Assembly (NCBI GenBank): GCA_040219575.1
Contig: JAVJSD010000116.1
Coordinates: forward strand, 62,001 to 126,000
DNA: 64,000 nucleotides
Origin: JAVJSD01 sp040219575
GTDB lineage: Bacteria > Planctomycetota > Planctomycetia > Pirellulales > Pirellulaceae
Reading direction: 5' to 3'
Both the position numbers and the translations under genes were made by a program. The notes under the pieces were generated by a model. That model was not told the DNA's origin, made no database searches, and saw only the letters and a list, made by a program, of their open reading frames with translations. This document shows positions 29,201 through 36,968 of this stretch, piece after piece (position 1 is the first letter of the stretch; each line of letters begins with the position of its first letter).

Positions 29201-31332
29201 TAGCGCTCGACCACTTGCTGGTACAGCATGCTGACGACCTGCGTCTGGTCGACGATGCTCCGCGGTTGGCGGTCGTCGGCCGAAGGCGCCGGTACATTGT
29301 AGATCTCGTGCGGGTTTTGCCTCTCGAGTTGAATCTCGAGCTGGTTCACCTCGTTCCACAGGTTCTCGACTTGCCCGAGCGTGGCGTCGTAGCTGGCGTC
29401 GTAGCTGGATTCGATCTGGTAGTCGTCGAGCATCGAACAGACCAGCCAGCGTGAATAGTACGGGAGCCGTTCGAGCACTTCGTCGCGGACATGCAGCGAA
29501 TTGCGCAGTTTGAGCGCCATGTCGAGCGCGAGATCGTACGATCGACGGGCCGCTTGAAAGTACTCGTCGGCGCCGGCGCGCTGCGCGGCGGCGGCGAACA
29601 GCAAGTCCTCCCCCATCCGCCGCTGGCGGTCGCCGTCTTCGACCGTCTCGGCGATCCACGGCGACACGACCTCCGAGAAGGCGCTGCCGTTCTTTTGCAG
29701 TCCGACCGCCGCCCGCTCGGCCATTCGGCGAACGTCGAGCGCCGTCCGAATTCGCTGCCCGCCGTCTTCGCTTAAGGCCTCCGCCGGCAGGTAGCGGTGG
29801 AGCATCAACATGAAGTGGATCTCCGCCGGGCGCGGCCGGAGGGGATCGGCGACGGTCTCGACAATGGCCGCCGCGGTGGACAGGTTCCCGGCCGGATCCT
29901 CGATAACACGATCCAAGAGCGCTTCGAACACGGCGATCCGCAGCATGTCGGCTTCCCGCGGGTCGCCGCCCACCTTCTTTTGGGCGGCCTGCCACATGTC
30001 GCTGTAGTCGGCGGGCGACGCGTTCCAAAGCTCGTTGAGCGTGGTAAGCGCTTGCTGCGCGTGTGTGTCGGAGATGCCGCAAGCCGCCCACATCGCCAGC
30101 GAATTCTGCAGCGAACTAAGGTTCTGCGTCTGGTCGCCGGTGATGCGAAACTCGAGTCCGCGGATGCGATCGAGCATGAGGACCGAGGCGTCGTTGTCGC
30201 CCGCGCGAACCAGCTCTTCGTAGCGAATCAAGGCGGCCTGGTACTCGCGCCACAGCGTGGGCGCGTAGGAGAAGCCCCAGGGTTTCTGCGACGACAGCGC
30301 CTCGTATTTTTTCCAGGCCGTCGTCAGTTGTTCGGAAGGCGCGAAGGGCGGCGCGAACTCCGGCATGTGCGCCTTGGCGCGACTCGCGGCGGCGCCCAGG
30401 TCGATCGAACGGGCCCGCTTGCGGCCGACCGCGCCGCTGGGAAGCAACACCGGAGTCTGCAGCGCCGCCCGATGGATGCGAGCCCATTGCGAAACCTCGC
30501 CGCGGACCGAATCGTACAGTTCGGCGGCGTCGATACGTCCGTCGTGATCGGTGTCCTTGGCGGCGCCTTGCAGCGACTCGGCGAGCGAGTAACCAAAGAT
30601 CGTGCGGCGGCGATCCTCGCAGACCCACGAGCGCTGGTTGACGTCGCTGGAGCTGATCACCACCAGATTCGGAACCGCCGTGATTTGCTCGTTCAATTCC
30701 GCCAGCCCGCGGGCGAATTCGTTGTGCAGGATCCCCAACCGCCAGTCGCTGACGACCTGGGTGGCGTCGAGGATGATCAGCTTCTTCTTTTCGGCCGGAA
30801 GTTTCGCCAGTCGCTGCAACAGCGCCTCGATCCGCAGCTTTCCGACATCCTTCGTCTCCGAAGTGTCGGCGTACAACAGGTAGGCGCCTTGCTCGTCCGC
30901 CGCGCCGTGCAGGGCGATCGACAAGACCAGCGTTCGCTCCTCGAACTGCTTGAACCAGGTCTGCCAGGGCGAATCGGAGCGGACTTCCGTCGGCTCCTGC
31001 TCCAGGCGCAGCCACGTTCCACTCCAGCGAAATCGTTGGGAGTGCTGCGCCAGGGTCGACAAATCGCTCAGCGACTCCCAGCCGTAGACGTTGTGCGGCA
31101 CCGACAGGTTCTGCTGGTATCCCGATCCCCACAGCGCCAGGGCGGCGGGTTTGGGGAGTCGCAGCCAACTGATGGCCCACAGCAACAAACTGCCGAGCAC
31201 CAACACGCCGACCCAGGCCGACACGAGTTGGGTTCGCCGGACCCACAGGCGGCGCCGCGCTCGCCCGAGCGCCCGAGCGTCGTTGGCCATACGCAGCGAC
31301 GAACTTGGGGACGTAACGGCAGCCCCGGACAT
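26203..31332 (-). CDS. Giant membrane protein: degenerate caspase-like plus vWA domain
   Basis: The 1709-residue protein has a transmembrane helix near residues 38-58 (LVSAWVGVLVLGSLLLWAIS). The caspase-like domain (about 85-330) has LVLSIALHGAADEQGA near 139 and LIILDATQVV near 187, where the catalytic Cys of LDAC is Thr. The closing part is SSSDVNQRSW, FGYSLAESLQGAAKDTDHDG and DAAELYDSV. A long helical region follows. A vWA domain (about 1150-1350) has an intact MIDAS motif DCSGSMG and VVITDGVDN. The remainder is beta-rich. The ATG at 31332 fits better than upstream starts. It heads the minus-strand operon and is divergent from vgrG. Confidence 0.85.
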   Translation of the reverse strand: MSGAAVTSPSSSLRMANDARALGRARRRLWVRRTQLVSAWVGVLVLGSLLLWAISWLRLPKPAALALWGSGYQQNLSVPHNVYGWESLSDLSTLAQHSQRFRWSGTWLRLEQEPTEVRSDSPWQTWFKQFEERTLVLSIALHGAADEQGAYLLYADTSETKDVGKLRIEALLQRLAKLPAEKKKLIILDATQVVSDWRLGILHNEFARGLAELNEQITAVPNLVVISSSDVNQRSWVCEDRRRTIFGYSLAESLQGAAKDTDHDGRIDAAELYDSVRGEVSQWARIHRAALQTPVLLPSGAVGRKRARSIDLGAAASRAKAHMPEFAPPFAPSEQLTTAWKKYEALSSQKPWGFSYAPTLWREYQAALIRYEELVRAGDNDASVLMLDRIRGLEFRITGDQTQNLSSLQNSLAMWAACGISDTHAQQALTTLNELWNASPADYSDMWQAAQKKVGGDPREADMLRIAVFEALLDRVIEDPAGNLSTAAAIVETVADPLRPRPAEIHFMLMLHRYLPAEALSEDGGQRIRTALDVRRMAERAAVGLQKNGSAFSEVVSPWIAETVEDGDRQRRMGEDLLFAAAAQRAGADEYFQAARRSYDLALDMALKLRNSLHVRDEVLERLPYYSRWLVCSMLDDYQIESSYDASYDATLGQVENLWNEVNQLEIQLERQNPHEIYNVPAPSADDRQPRSIVDQTQVVSMLYQQVVERYRDVTAALTTSPSAVDWREVRHALLVPPSDWRLRMKMLEEGRRRTRQQLLDDHRRRSNAAPLEASASSKVESVRADAAQQEQRVMRSAHWQGRLALAMLGRRVFEESSNPNWETYDQVRHRLDVFEVEQQWWKSLTAAGRQIQNRWNWMPNEIQAMVRRAPKADDKQSLASLRIADCLARRIDGAQAAALEVKPAVDYRRRRLHDLTLFQADRALGDRWYALDPHAEPYFRHAGLSYLADAQLLDPSSTATPAMRVRLINARGLEVAPLPLLDLTTQRRVEIEYQITSAKANGSGEEKASAAEAALEKIADNDAPPPLGFPVAWLDGDKSLQVLQPRQGERIVRKLGPENRVASVLCTIDSPVLDAAEKKLPHEQTVDHAAITLSGFFRGQLLSGRVPVDLHLLPETMNHRYPQRDGANVSLVASPQLHQELGDGSGAVAFVLDCSGSMGPPRGAESSATTKYREAAAALREVLSDLPAGVQVSVWLFGEAVGPDRTAIDPATTIRRVQPPIVWNPKDPGQMTSLMERIAPGRVTPWNQSPIVRTILAAKSDVLEASGFRTIVVITDGVDNSFENDPVANPKKQSITAALTEAFDDGGVSLNIIGFKVENGEEQLARRQFEIVETFFPPGKFYVVGQSAALASTLKAALGHRLRYWMESFDADSADSKQRRLLEVGNSGGGEYWFSEPLKPGTYDLRINADSQLRTEISLAPGDLLPLQLDRTSQGLSISRFDYARRRFPQRPSATADGWVGTVLNAQSLADQRVQMSLALERSPRADANRIQQVHPRQIWIEASPLHADQPPGALQWGPLPGYPMPTWSLLAAAWPVDDSGAAKRPQLRVWWNADQQTPLAGVLRRTAAHKSLDDLAGSVIRAVDQSVAVESVAVESHYVEVRPGVRAPQSCLVVRLQNAPGKVHWARVQGVDAAGVEHRFYPSIGRYTGLFWPVAESEALEQLRGIGVVSLDALKTDAQARGSVLDLRDIPAPQPGDVRPSPPLAAP

Positions 31333-31645
31333 GGCGGATTCCGATCGGAGGGATGGTTGGCGGGAGGGAGTGGTCGGACTGCGAAAGCCTAGCTCCCGGG
31401 CATGTGGGATCAAATCAACATGCGGTGTATTTGCATCCCAGGCGGGCCTCTTCGCGATGCGACCGCTACAGCGGATGCATTCCAACCAGCCGGTAAACGC
31501 CTTCCACTTTCACCCTCAAGACCCGTCCTATTTTCGCTGATCCGCAAGGCTTCGCCGATTGCGTCCGATGAATGTGCAAACGGACGCGCCGCAGCCGCGC
31601 GCCGATCGTGCTTTCCGTTGTCTCGACGGCCGCCAGGAACCTTCC
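31333..31645. promoter_or_regulatory. Shared divergent region between pseudo-caspase and VgrG operons
   Basis: This 313-base region is the only non-coding space between the two operons and must hold both promoters. A short CGCT-AC-AGCG inverted repeat near 31467-31476 is the only visible symmetry. No confident -35/-10 or sigma-54 site was found. Confidence 0.45.
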
Positions 31646-33325
31646 ATGATTCCCTATCTGCAAATCAACCGCCCCATGCGGGTCACGACGCCGCTCGGCC
31701 CGGACGTGCTGTTGCTGGTGGGATTGAAGGGAATCGAGGGTCTCTCACAGTTGTACAGCTTCCAGCTCGACCTGCTGGCGCCGGTCGTCGACGCGGTCGA
31801 TTTCCACAAACTGCTGGGGCAGCCGATCGGCATGCAGATCGAACCCGCCACGCTCTCGCCGCGGTGGTTTCACGGGGTGGCCCGCAGCGTGACGCAGTCG
31901 GGCCAGGACGAGGAGTTCGTGCACTTCGAGATGGAGGTGGTTCCCAAGTTCTGGCTCTGGACCCAGCGCCATCGCAGCCGCATTTTCCAGCAGTTGAACG
32001 TCCCCGACATCCTCAACCAGGTGCTCGACGGGCTCGACTTCGAATTGAAACTCACCGGCCAGTACCTGCCGCGCAATTACTGCGTCCAGTACCGCGAGAC
32101 CGACTTCGCCTTCGCCAGCCGCTTGATGGAGGAGGAGGGCATCTTCTACTACTTCGAGCACAGCGCCGACGGGTGCAAGCTGATTCTCGCCGACGCCGTC
32201 AGTTCGCTGACCGACTACGCCGCCCCCAACGTCGTCACCTACGAGACGCTCCAGGGCGGACTGCGCAGCGACGAGCGGGTTTCCGCGTGGCGGAAGACGC
32301 AGCAGGTGCGGCCCACCAACTTCACGCTGTGGGATCACTGCTTCCAACTGCCGGGACAGAACCTGTCCGCCGAGGCCGCCCTGCCCGTGTCCTCCACGGC
32401 GGGCACGGTGCAGCACACGCTCGCGCCGAAAGACAACGAGTTGGAGATCTACGACTATCCCGGCGAGTACGCCAAACGGTTCGACGGCGTCGCGCCGGGC
32501 GGCGGCGATTCGGCCGACGGCCCTTCGAAGATCTTCCAGGAGAATCAACGCACCGTGCGGCTCCGCAGCGAGGAGCAGGCCGCGCAAACCATCGACATCG
32601 CCGGACAAAGCAATTGCGCCCTCTTCAGTCCCGGCTTCAAGTTCGTGCTCGCCGACCACTTCAACGCCGACGGCGCTTATGTGCTGAAACGCGTCGAACA
32701 CGCGGCGCGGCTGAACGTGGGCTACCGCAGCAACGAGGAAGGCGAAGTGCTGCTGTACGAAAACAAGTTCCGCTGCGCTCCGATCGATCTGCCGCTGCGG
32801 CCGCCGCGCGTCACGCCTCGGCCGACGATCGCCAGCGTGCAAACCGCGACCGTGGTCGGTCCGTCGGGGTCGGAGATCTTCATCGACAAGTACGGCCGCG
32901 TGAAGGTGCAGTTCCACTGGGATCGCCTGGGCAAGAACAACGCCGACAGCTCCTGCTGGCTGCGCGTCGGCCAGGTTTGGGCGGGCAACCGCTGGGGCGG
33001 CTTCTTCTGGCCTCGCGTGGGACACGAAGTGGTGGTGGTGTTCGTCGAAGGCGATCCGGACCGGCCGCTGATCGTCGGCAGCGTGTACAACGCGGCCAAC
33101 ATGCCGCCCACCGATCTGCCCGAGCAAGCCAAGGTGGGCGGCGTCAAGTCGTGCATCTTTAGCGGCAACCCGCTGATCAACTTCAACGCGCTGTACTTCC
33201 ACGACACGCCGGGCACGGAATACATCCAATTGCACTCGGAGAAGGACGAGGTCGTCCACGCCGAGACTAACAAGCTGCACTATGTGCCGGTTGGGGAGTT
33301 CAGCTTCCGCGGCAACATCCTGTAA
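31646..33325 (+). CDS. vgrG: VgrG-family spike protein
   Basis: The 559-residue protein forms the trimeric spike of contractile injection machines. The gp27-like part (about 1-390) contains YCVQYRETDFAFASRLMEEE and GIFYYFEH, the VgrG/Rhs core signature. The gp5-like OB-fold (about 400-490) contains DKYGRVKVQFHWDRLG, CWLRVGQVWAGNRWGG and PRVGHEVVVVFVEGDPDRPL. It ends only about 70 residues later, so the long C-terminal beta-helix needle of many VgrGs is absent. The ATG at 31646 follows AGGAA. It is the first gene of a seven-gene operon ending with a PAAR gene. No other type VI structural gene is in the window. Confidence 0.93.
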   Translation: MIPYLQINRPMRVTTPLGPDVLLLVGLKGIEGLSQLYSFQLDLLAPVVDAVDFHKLLGQPIGMQIEPATLSPRWFHGVARSVTQSGQDEEFVHFEMEVVPKFWLWTQRHRSRIFQQLNVPDILNQVLDGLDFELKLTGQYLPRNYCVQYRETDFAFASRLMEEEGIFYYFEHSADGCKLILADAVSSLTDYAAPNVVTYETLQGGLRSDERVSAWRKTQQVRPTNFTLWDHCFQLPGQNLSAEAALPVSSTAGTVQHTLAPKDNELEIYDYPGEYAKRFDGVAPGGGDSADGPSKIFQENQRTVRLRSEEQAAQTIDIAGQSNCALFSPGFKFVLADHFNADGAYVLKRVEHAARLNVGYRSNEEGEVLLYENKFRCAPIDLPLRPPRVTPRPTIASVQTATVVGPSGSEIFIDKYGRVKVQFHWDRLGKNNADSSCWLRVGQVWAGNRWGGFFWPRVGHEVVVVFVEGDPDRPLIVGSVYNAANMPPTDLPEQAKVGGVKSCIFSGNPLINFNALYFHDTPGTEYIQLHSEKDEVVHAETNKLHYVPVGEFSFRGNIL

Positions 33326-33386
33326 CACGACCAATGGGTACCGGAAGATGCCCCGCGTCGGGGCGGTCATTTCCACGGAGCAAGTC

Positions 33387-34193
33387 ATGAGTCTGTTCGA
33401 CTGGGTTGAACTCGGCTTCGCCGATCACGATCACTCGCTGGAGTGGTTCACGGGATCGTTCGGCGTGACGATCGGCGACAGCATCGCCGCCACGTTCGGC
33501 GCCAGCTACTCGCACGTCTTCGGACCGAAGGTCACGCTCGTGTGCGACCCCGAGGATATGCTGCTGTCGAAACTCGACGAGGCCTTGCCGCTGGTCACCG
33601 GACTGCTCGCCGGCGTGGGCGGCAACTTCAACCTCAACTACAGTTCGGTCTTCAACGGCACGTACTTCGGCCCGGTGGTGAACGTCCGCCGCGCGCCGCA
33701 CGACGACAAGACTTCGGACAACATCCTGGCCTACAAAAAGCAAATCGATCCCGCTTCGGGCGCCGAGACGGACGTGGTCGACAAGGCGACCAGCATCGCC
33801 GCGGCGGCGCTGTCGGTGCTGATCAACGCCGTCGCGGCGGCGCTCGATCTGGCGATCCACTTCGTGTACCCCAAGTTCGGCTCGAAGAGCGAATCCGACG
33901 AGTCCACTATCGAAGGCTACGGCAAGACGCCCGAGATCCTCAAGATCTGCTGCTATACGATCACGTCGCGGCTGATGGCGATGCTGAAGATGCTCGAGGA
34001 GAAAGGCTCCTGGGCCGACTTCGCGGAGCAGTTCGTCAACGCCGGCAAGTTCATCCTCAAGGGCATCGGCTACACCGTGGCGTTCTGTCTCGTACCCGTG
34101 GCGATCGCAATTGCGATCACCGCCGTCGTGCTGACGTTGACCGGATTGGCCATCGCCTACTCCGGCGCCGCAATCGCGGGCGCGTTCGCCTAG
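33387..34193 (+). CDS. VgrG-linked protein with C-terminal hydrophobic hairpins
   Basis: The 268-residue protein is not recognised. The N-terminal 110 residues look like a soluble beta domain (DWVELGFADHDHSLEWFTG, FNLNYSSVFNGTYFGPVVNV). Two hydrophobic regions follow: residues about 132-160 (SIAAAALSVLINAVAAALDL) and the last 40 residues (AFCLVPVAIAIAITAVVLTL onward). Its place directly after vgrG and its hairpin-like hydrophobic tail fit a membrane-active cargo, a spike-loaded protein or a structural membrane component. None of these is shown. GGAG precedes the ATG by seven bases. Confidence 0.75.
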   Translation: MSLFDWVELGFADHDHSLEWFTGSFGVTIGDSIAATFGASYSHVFGPKVTLVCDPEDMLLSKLDEALPLVTGLLAGVGGNFNLNYSSVFNGTYFGPVVNVRRAPHDDKTSDNILAYKKQIDPASGAETDVVDKATSIAAAALSVLINAVAAALDLAIHFVYPKFGSKSESDESTIEGYGKTPEILKICCYTITSRLMAMLKMLEEKGSWADFAEQFVNAGKFILKGIGYTVAFCLVPVAIAIAITAVVLTLTGLAIAYSGAAIAGAFA

Positions 34194-34238
34194 CGACGCC
34201 GGCCGAAGAGCCTTCGAACCTCGCATCAAGGATTCATC

Positions 34239-34859
34239 ATGCCAGGCAATGCACTCCACGTCGGCGATCGCCAGATACAGGCGACCGCCAATATCGATAT
34301 CGCCTCGCACGGCGCGCGAACCAGCCTGATGGCGGCGGGGGAGGAAGGCGCGCTGGTGATGTCCGCCAACAAGATCGCCGCGCTGGTTTGCGGCTCCACC
34401 GCCCTGTCGATGGAGAACGACGAAGACCAGGCCGGCGCCGTCTCGCTTCAAGCGGGGCCCGAAGGGCAACTCACCATCGCCCTGGGACCCGAGGAGATCG
34501 GCCCGCGGATCGTGCTCGAGCCGGAACTGCTCACCATCGCCGTCGGCGTGCCTGGCGTGGGAGCCAGCATCAAGATGACGCCCGAGTCGATCATGCTGCA
34601 AGTCGCCGAAAACACCGTCGAGCTTACCCCCGAGGGCCTCACCGAGATCATCGCCGAAGTGATGCGGTCGCTTACAGCCGAGGGGCAGACCGTCACCGCC
34701 GGGGAAACGGTTCATACCGTCGGCCTGACCGGTGAGGAGATGGAAGGCCCGACGAACATGGCCGAGGCCGAGGGCGACGCATCGATCATGGCGCCGATGC
34801 TGGAGGTGACCGGCGACGGCATGCTGACCGAAGAAGGCGCCATGGTGATGATCAACTGA
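34239..34859 (+). CDS. Small beta-rich protein, possible spike extension
   Basis: The 206-residue protein is rich in Gly, Ala, Ile and Val. Alternating short strands (GQLTIALGPEEIGPRIVLEP, LLTIAVGVPGVGASIKMTPE, SIMLQVAENTVELTPEGL) resemble the stacked beta repeats of VgrG needle (DUF2345-like) regions. The C-terminus is acidic and Met-rich. Because the adjacent VgrG is short after its OB-fold, this protein could supply the missing beta-prism in trans. That is inference from pattern only. AAGGA precedes the ATG. Confidence 0.7.
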   Translation: MPGNALHVGDRQIQATANIDIASHGARTSLMAAGEEGALVMSANKIAALVCGSTALSMENDEDQAGAVSLQAGPEGQLTIALGPEEIGPRIVLEPELLTIAVGVPGVGASIKMTPESIMLQVAENTVELTPEGLTEIIAEVMRSLTAEGQTVTAGETVHTVGLTGEEMEGPTNMAEAEGDASIMAPMLEVTGDGMLTEEGAMVMIN

Positions 34860-34903
34860 CGGTGATCGAAAGCGATGTTCAACCAACCCGTGGAGTACGA
34901 CCG

Positions 34904-35689
34904 ATGAGCGTCGTCGAAGCAACTTGCAAGCCGAGCGCGGCGGATCTGGTGATCCGCTATACCATTCGGCTGTCGGCCGCCGCCGAGCGAATGCTCGATC
35001 CCGGCATGTCGCCGCCGCGGTACTACCAGGCGCTGCGGCGGGCCGGCCTGGAAGTCGACGCCCGCCGAGTGCTGGCCTACAGCATGCCCAAACGCCGCGC
35101 GTTGTGGTGGGGCTGCCTGTGCGCTTGGGACGGTTTGCGCGACAAAGCGAGCGAGCGGGAGCTCGCCGCGCTGCGGGCGGTCAGCGACTTCGTGCTGCTG
35201 CCCAGCGACGAGCGGCGCCGCGCCGCGCGGGAGGCGCGACGGCGGACGCGGCAAGCTTCACCGGCGTTCACCTTGGCCGCGGCGGCGTTCTTCAGCGCCG
35301 GCAGCATTTCAACACCGGGCGGTCATCCGGTCCTTGCGCCCGAACATCTCACCGGCCGCCTGGTGGCGGTGACGGTCTACCTGGCCGCCGCCGTTCGCGA
35401 AGCCCGGCGCTATCGCACGCACCTGCGGCACTACCTGACGCTCGGTGAAGAGATCGCCCAAGGCGAACACCTGTGGCCCGTGGCCGACGCTGCCAGCCTC
35501 GGTCGACACACGGTCGGGCCAACGTCGATCGACTCGCGCTCGACGAACATTGCCTCGGCGCAACCGGCCGAGCCCCACTTCACCCTTCACTCGTCGAAGC
35601 ACCGACTGTTGCTGTCGGAGTTGACCGGCGAGCACAAGAGTTGCGGCTGCCGGCACGATTCGCACCACCACCAGTTGCAAGAAGCATGA
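34904..35689 (+). CDS. Injection-locus helical protein, paralogue A (DUF6931-like)
   Basis: The 261-residue protein shares with the next gene a core PxxYYxALxRxxLxxDARxxxAYxMPKRRALWWGCLCAW (here residues about 38-80) and a C-terminal helical part around LAAAAFFSAGSIS. I believe it is the planctomycete family annotated as DUF6931, not verified here. The homologous part ends near residue 195. The last 65 residues have no counterpart in the paralogue and end in a Cys/His-rich tail (KSCGCRHDSHHHQ), suggesting a read-through extension or a metal-binding tail. Its stop overlaps the next start (ATGA). Confidence 0.8.
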   Translation: MSVVEATCKPSAADLVIRYTIRLSAAAERMLDPGMSPPRYYQALRRAGLEVDARRVLAYSMPKRRALWWGCLCAWDGLRDKASERELAALRAVSDFVLLPSDERRRAAREARRRTRQASPAFTLAAAAFFSAGSISTPGGHPVLAPEHLTGRLVAVTVYLAAAVREARRYRTHLRHYLTLGEEIAQGEHLWPVADAASLGRHTVGPTSIDSRSTNIASAQPAEPHFTLHSSKHRLLLSELTGEHKSCGCRHDSHHHQLQEA

Positions 35690-36312
35690 ACGACACGCAA
35701 CCAGATCAAGCCGTCGAGCCGAAATTGGCCAGCGAGGTCGCGGAGCGATTCGAGTTGAGCGACGACGCTCGGGCGCTGCTCGCGCCGGATCACACGCCCA
35801 GCGCCTACTTCGCCCTGCTGGGGCGCCGGGAACTCTACCGCGACGCCTTCGCCTTCGCGGCGCACTACCTGCCGCGGCGGAAAGCCATCTGGTGGGGTTG
35901 CCTGTGTGCGTGGGAGTTGTTTCGCAACGATGTTCCCGCCGGCGAGGAATCGCCGCTGGCGGCCGTCGTCGGCTGGGTCCGCCAGCCGAGCGAAGAGAAT
36001 CGTCGCCGCGCCTACGAGACGGCGCGCGACGCCGCCCGGCCCTCGGTGTCGGCGAACCTGGCGATGGCGGTCTTCTCGGCCGACGGCAGCCTGTCGAAGC
36101 CGGATGGCCCGCACGTCGATCCCAAGCCGCATCAAGCGGCCCGGTTCGTCACCGCCGCCGTCGTGCTGGCCGGTCAACTGGCGCCGCGCGAGCAACGCAA
36201 GCAATTTCAACATCACTTCCTGGAGTTCGCCGTCGAACTCTCGCGCGACGGCGCTCCTTGGGAGCAGGCCGCCGAGGAAAACGAAGACGCCGCGAGCGCC
36301 GTCGCGACCTAG
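35686..36312 (+). CDS. Injection-locus helical protein, paralogue B (DUF6931-like)
   Basis: The 208-residue protein is a paralogue of the preceding gene. The shared core is HTPSAYFALLGRRELYRDAF followed by YLPRRKAIWWGCLCAWELF near residues 42-85, then AVFSADGSLS and VTAAVVLAGQL. It is probably soluble and helical. Its start overlaps the upstream stop by four bases, so the pair is translationally coupled and may act as a heteromer. The role in the VgrG/PAAR locus is unknown. Confidence 0.82.
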   Translation: MNDTQPDQAVEPKLASEVAERFELSDDARALLAPDHTPSAYFALLGRRELYRDAFAFAAHYLPRRKAIWWGCLCAWELFRNDVPAGEESPLAAVVGWVRQPSEENRRRAYETARDAARPSVSANLAMAVFSADGSLSKPDGPHVDPKPHQAARFVTAAVVLAGQLAPREQRKQFQHHFLEFAVELSRDGAPWEQAAEENEDAASAVAT

Positions 36313-36379
36313 TAAGCAACTCGCCTCCGTAGCCGACGTTTGTCGTACAGCCACCTCAAGACAGCTCAGGATTCTGCTC

Positions 36380-36898
36380 ATGGCCTCCCCGCCGAATATC
36401 GATATCGACGCCGTCATGTCCGACCTGGCGACATTCCAGCAACAGGTCGGCAGGATCCATTCACAGCTCACCAATCCGCGGCAGAAGGAAGTCCTCGGCG
36501 AGGCCCTCGACCGCGTGCGAGAGGCTCGCGCCGAAGTGCAGCGCACCTATCAGCCCACGATTCAACAGATTGAGGATAGCGCCCGTCGCAGCCAGTCGCA
36601 GGCGCAGACGCTTCAGTCCCAAGCCGAATCGGCGCGGCGCGAGTTGAACCAGAAGGCCGAGCAGCAGAAGCAGAAGAAGGAGAAACGCAAACAGCGCCGC
36701 GCGGCGGCGCTGAAAGCGCCCAAGACGCCCAAGGCGCCCGCCAATCCCCTCGCCTTGCACGCCGCCCCCCAACTTCGCGATGAATTGTTGTCGCGTTTCC
36801 AGGCGAAGCCGGCCAAGCCCGATGGCGGCGAAACGATGCAACGCGAAATCTGGGAGGACTGGAACTGGAACGAAAGCGGCCCCGCCGACAAGTCGTGA
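36380..36898 (+). CDS. Coiled-coil protein of the VgrG/PAAR operon
   Basis: The 172-residue protein is mostly one long helix: residues 10-115 are rich in Gln, Glu, Arg and Ala with heptad spacing (QQVGRIHSQL, SQSQAQTLQSQAESARRELN), followed by a Lys-rich stretch (KQKKEKRKQRR), an Ala/Pro/Lys linker and an acidic Trp-rich end (IWEDWNWNES). This could be an adaptor or scaffold. It has no recognised family. It lies 67 bases after paralogue B and 70 bases before the PAAR gene. Confidence 0.75.
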   Translation: MASPPNIDIDAVMSDLATFQQQVGRIHSQLTNPRQKEVLGEALDRVREARAEVQRTYQPTIQQIEDSARRSQSQAQTLQSQAESARRELNQKAEQQKQKKEKRKQRRAAALKAPKTPKAPANPLALHAAPQLRDELLSRFQAKPAKPDGGETMQREIWEDWNWNESGPADKS

Positions 36899-36903
36899 TC
36901 CTT

Positions 36904-36929
36904 CGTACGTCGACGTTCACGTCCGTCGT
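36904..36929. repeat. GACGTC palindrome family, copy 2 (imperfect)
   Basis: The right half ACGTCCGTCGT matches the copies at 3356-3379 and 42246-42267, and the left half carries substitutions and a shift (CGTACGTCGACG). It lies between the coiled-coil and PAAR genes. Confidence 0.55.
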
Positions 36930-36968
36930 GCTCTGGCAATCGCATTAGCTCTCGCCCCACGCCTCGCC

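Noticed and set aside
25771..29454. A 1227-codon open frame on the plus strand
   Set aside because: It is antisense to both giant genes and has the same shadow composition; the minus-strand frames have membrane helices, caspase-like and vWA motifs.
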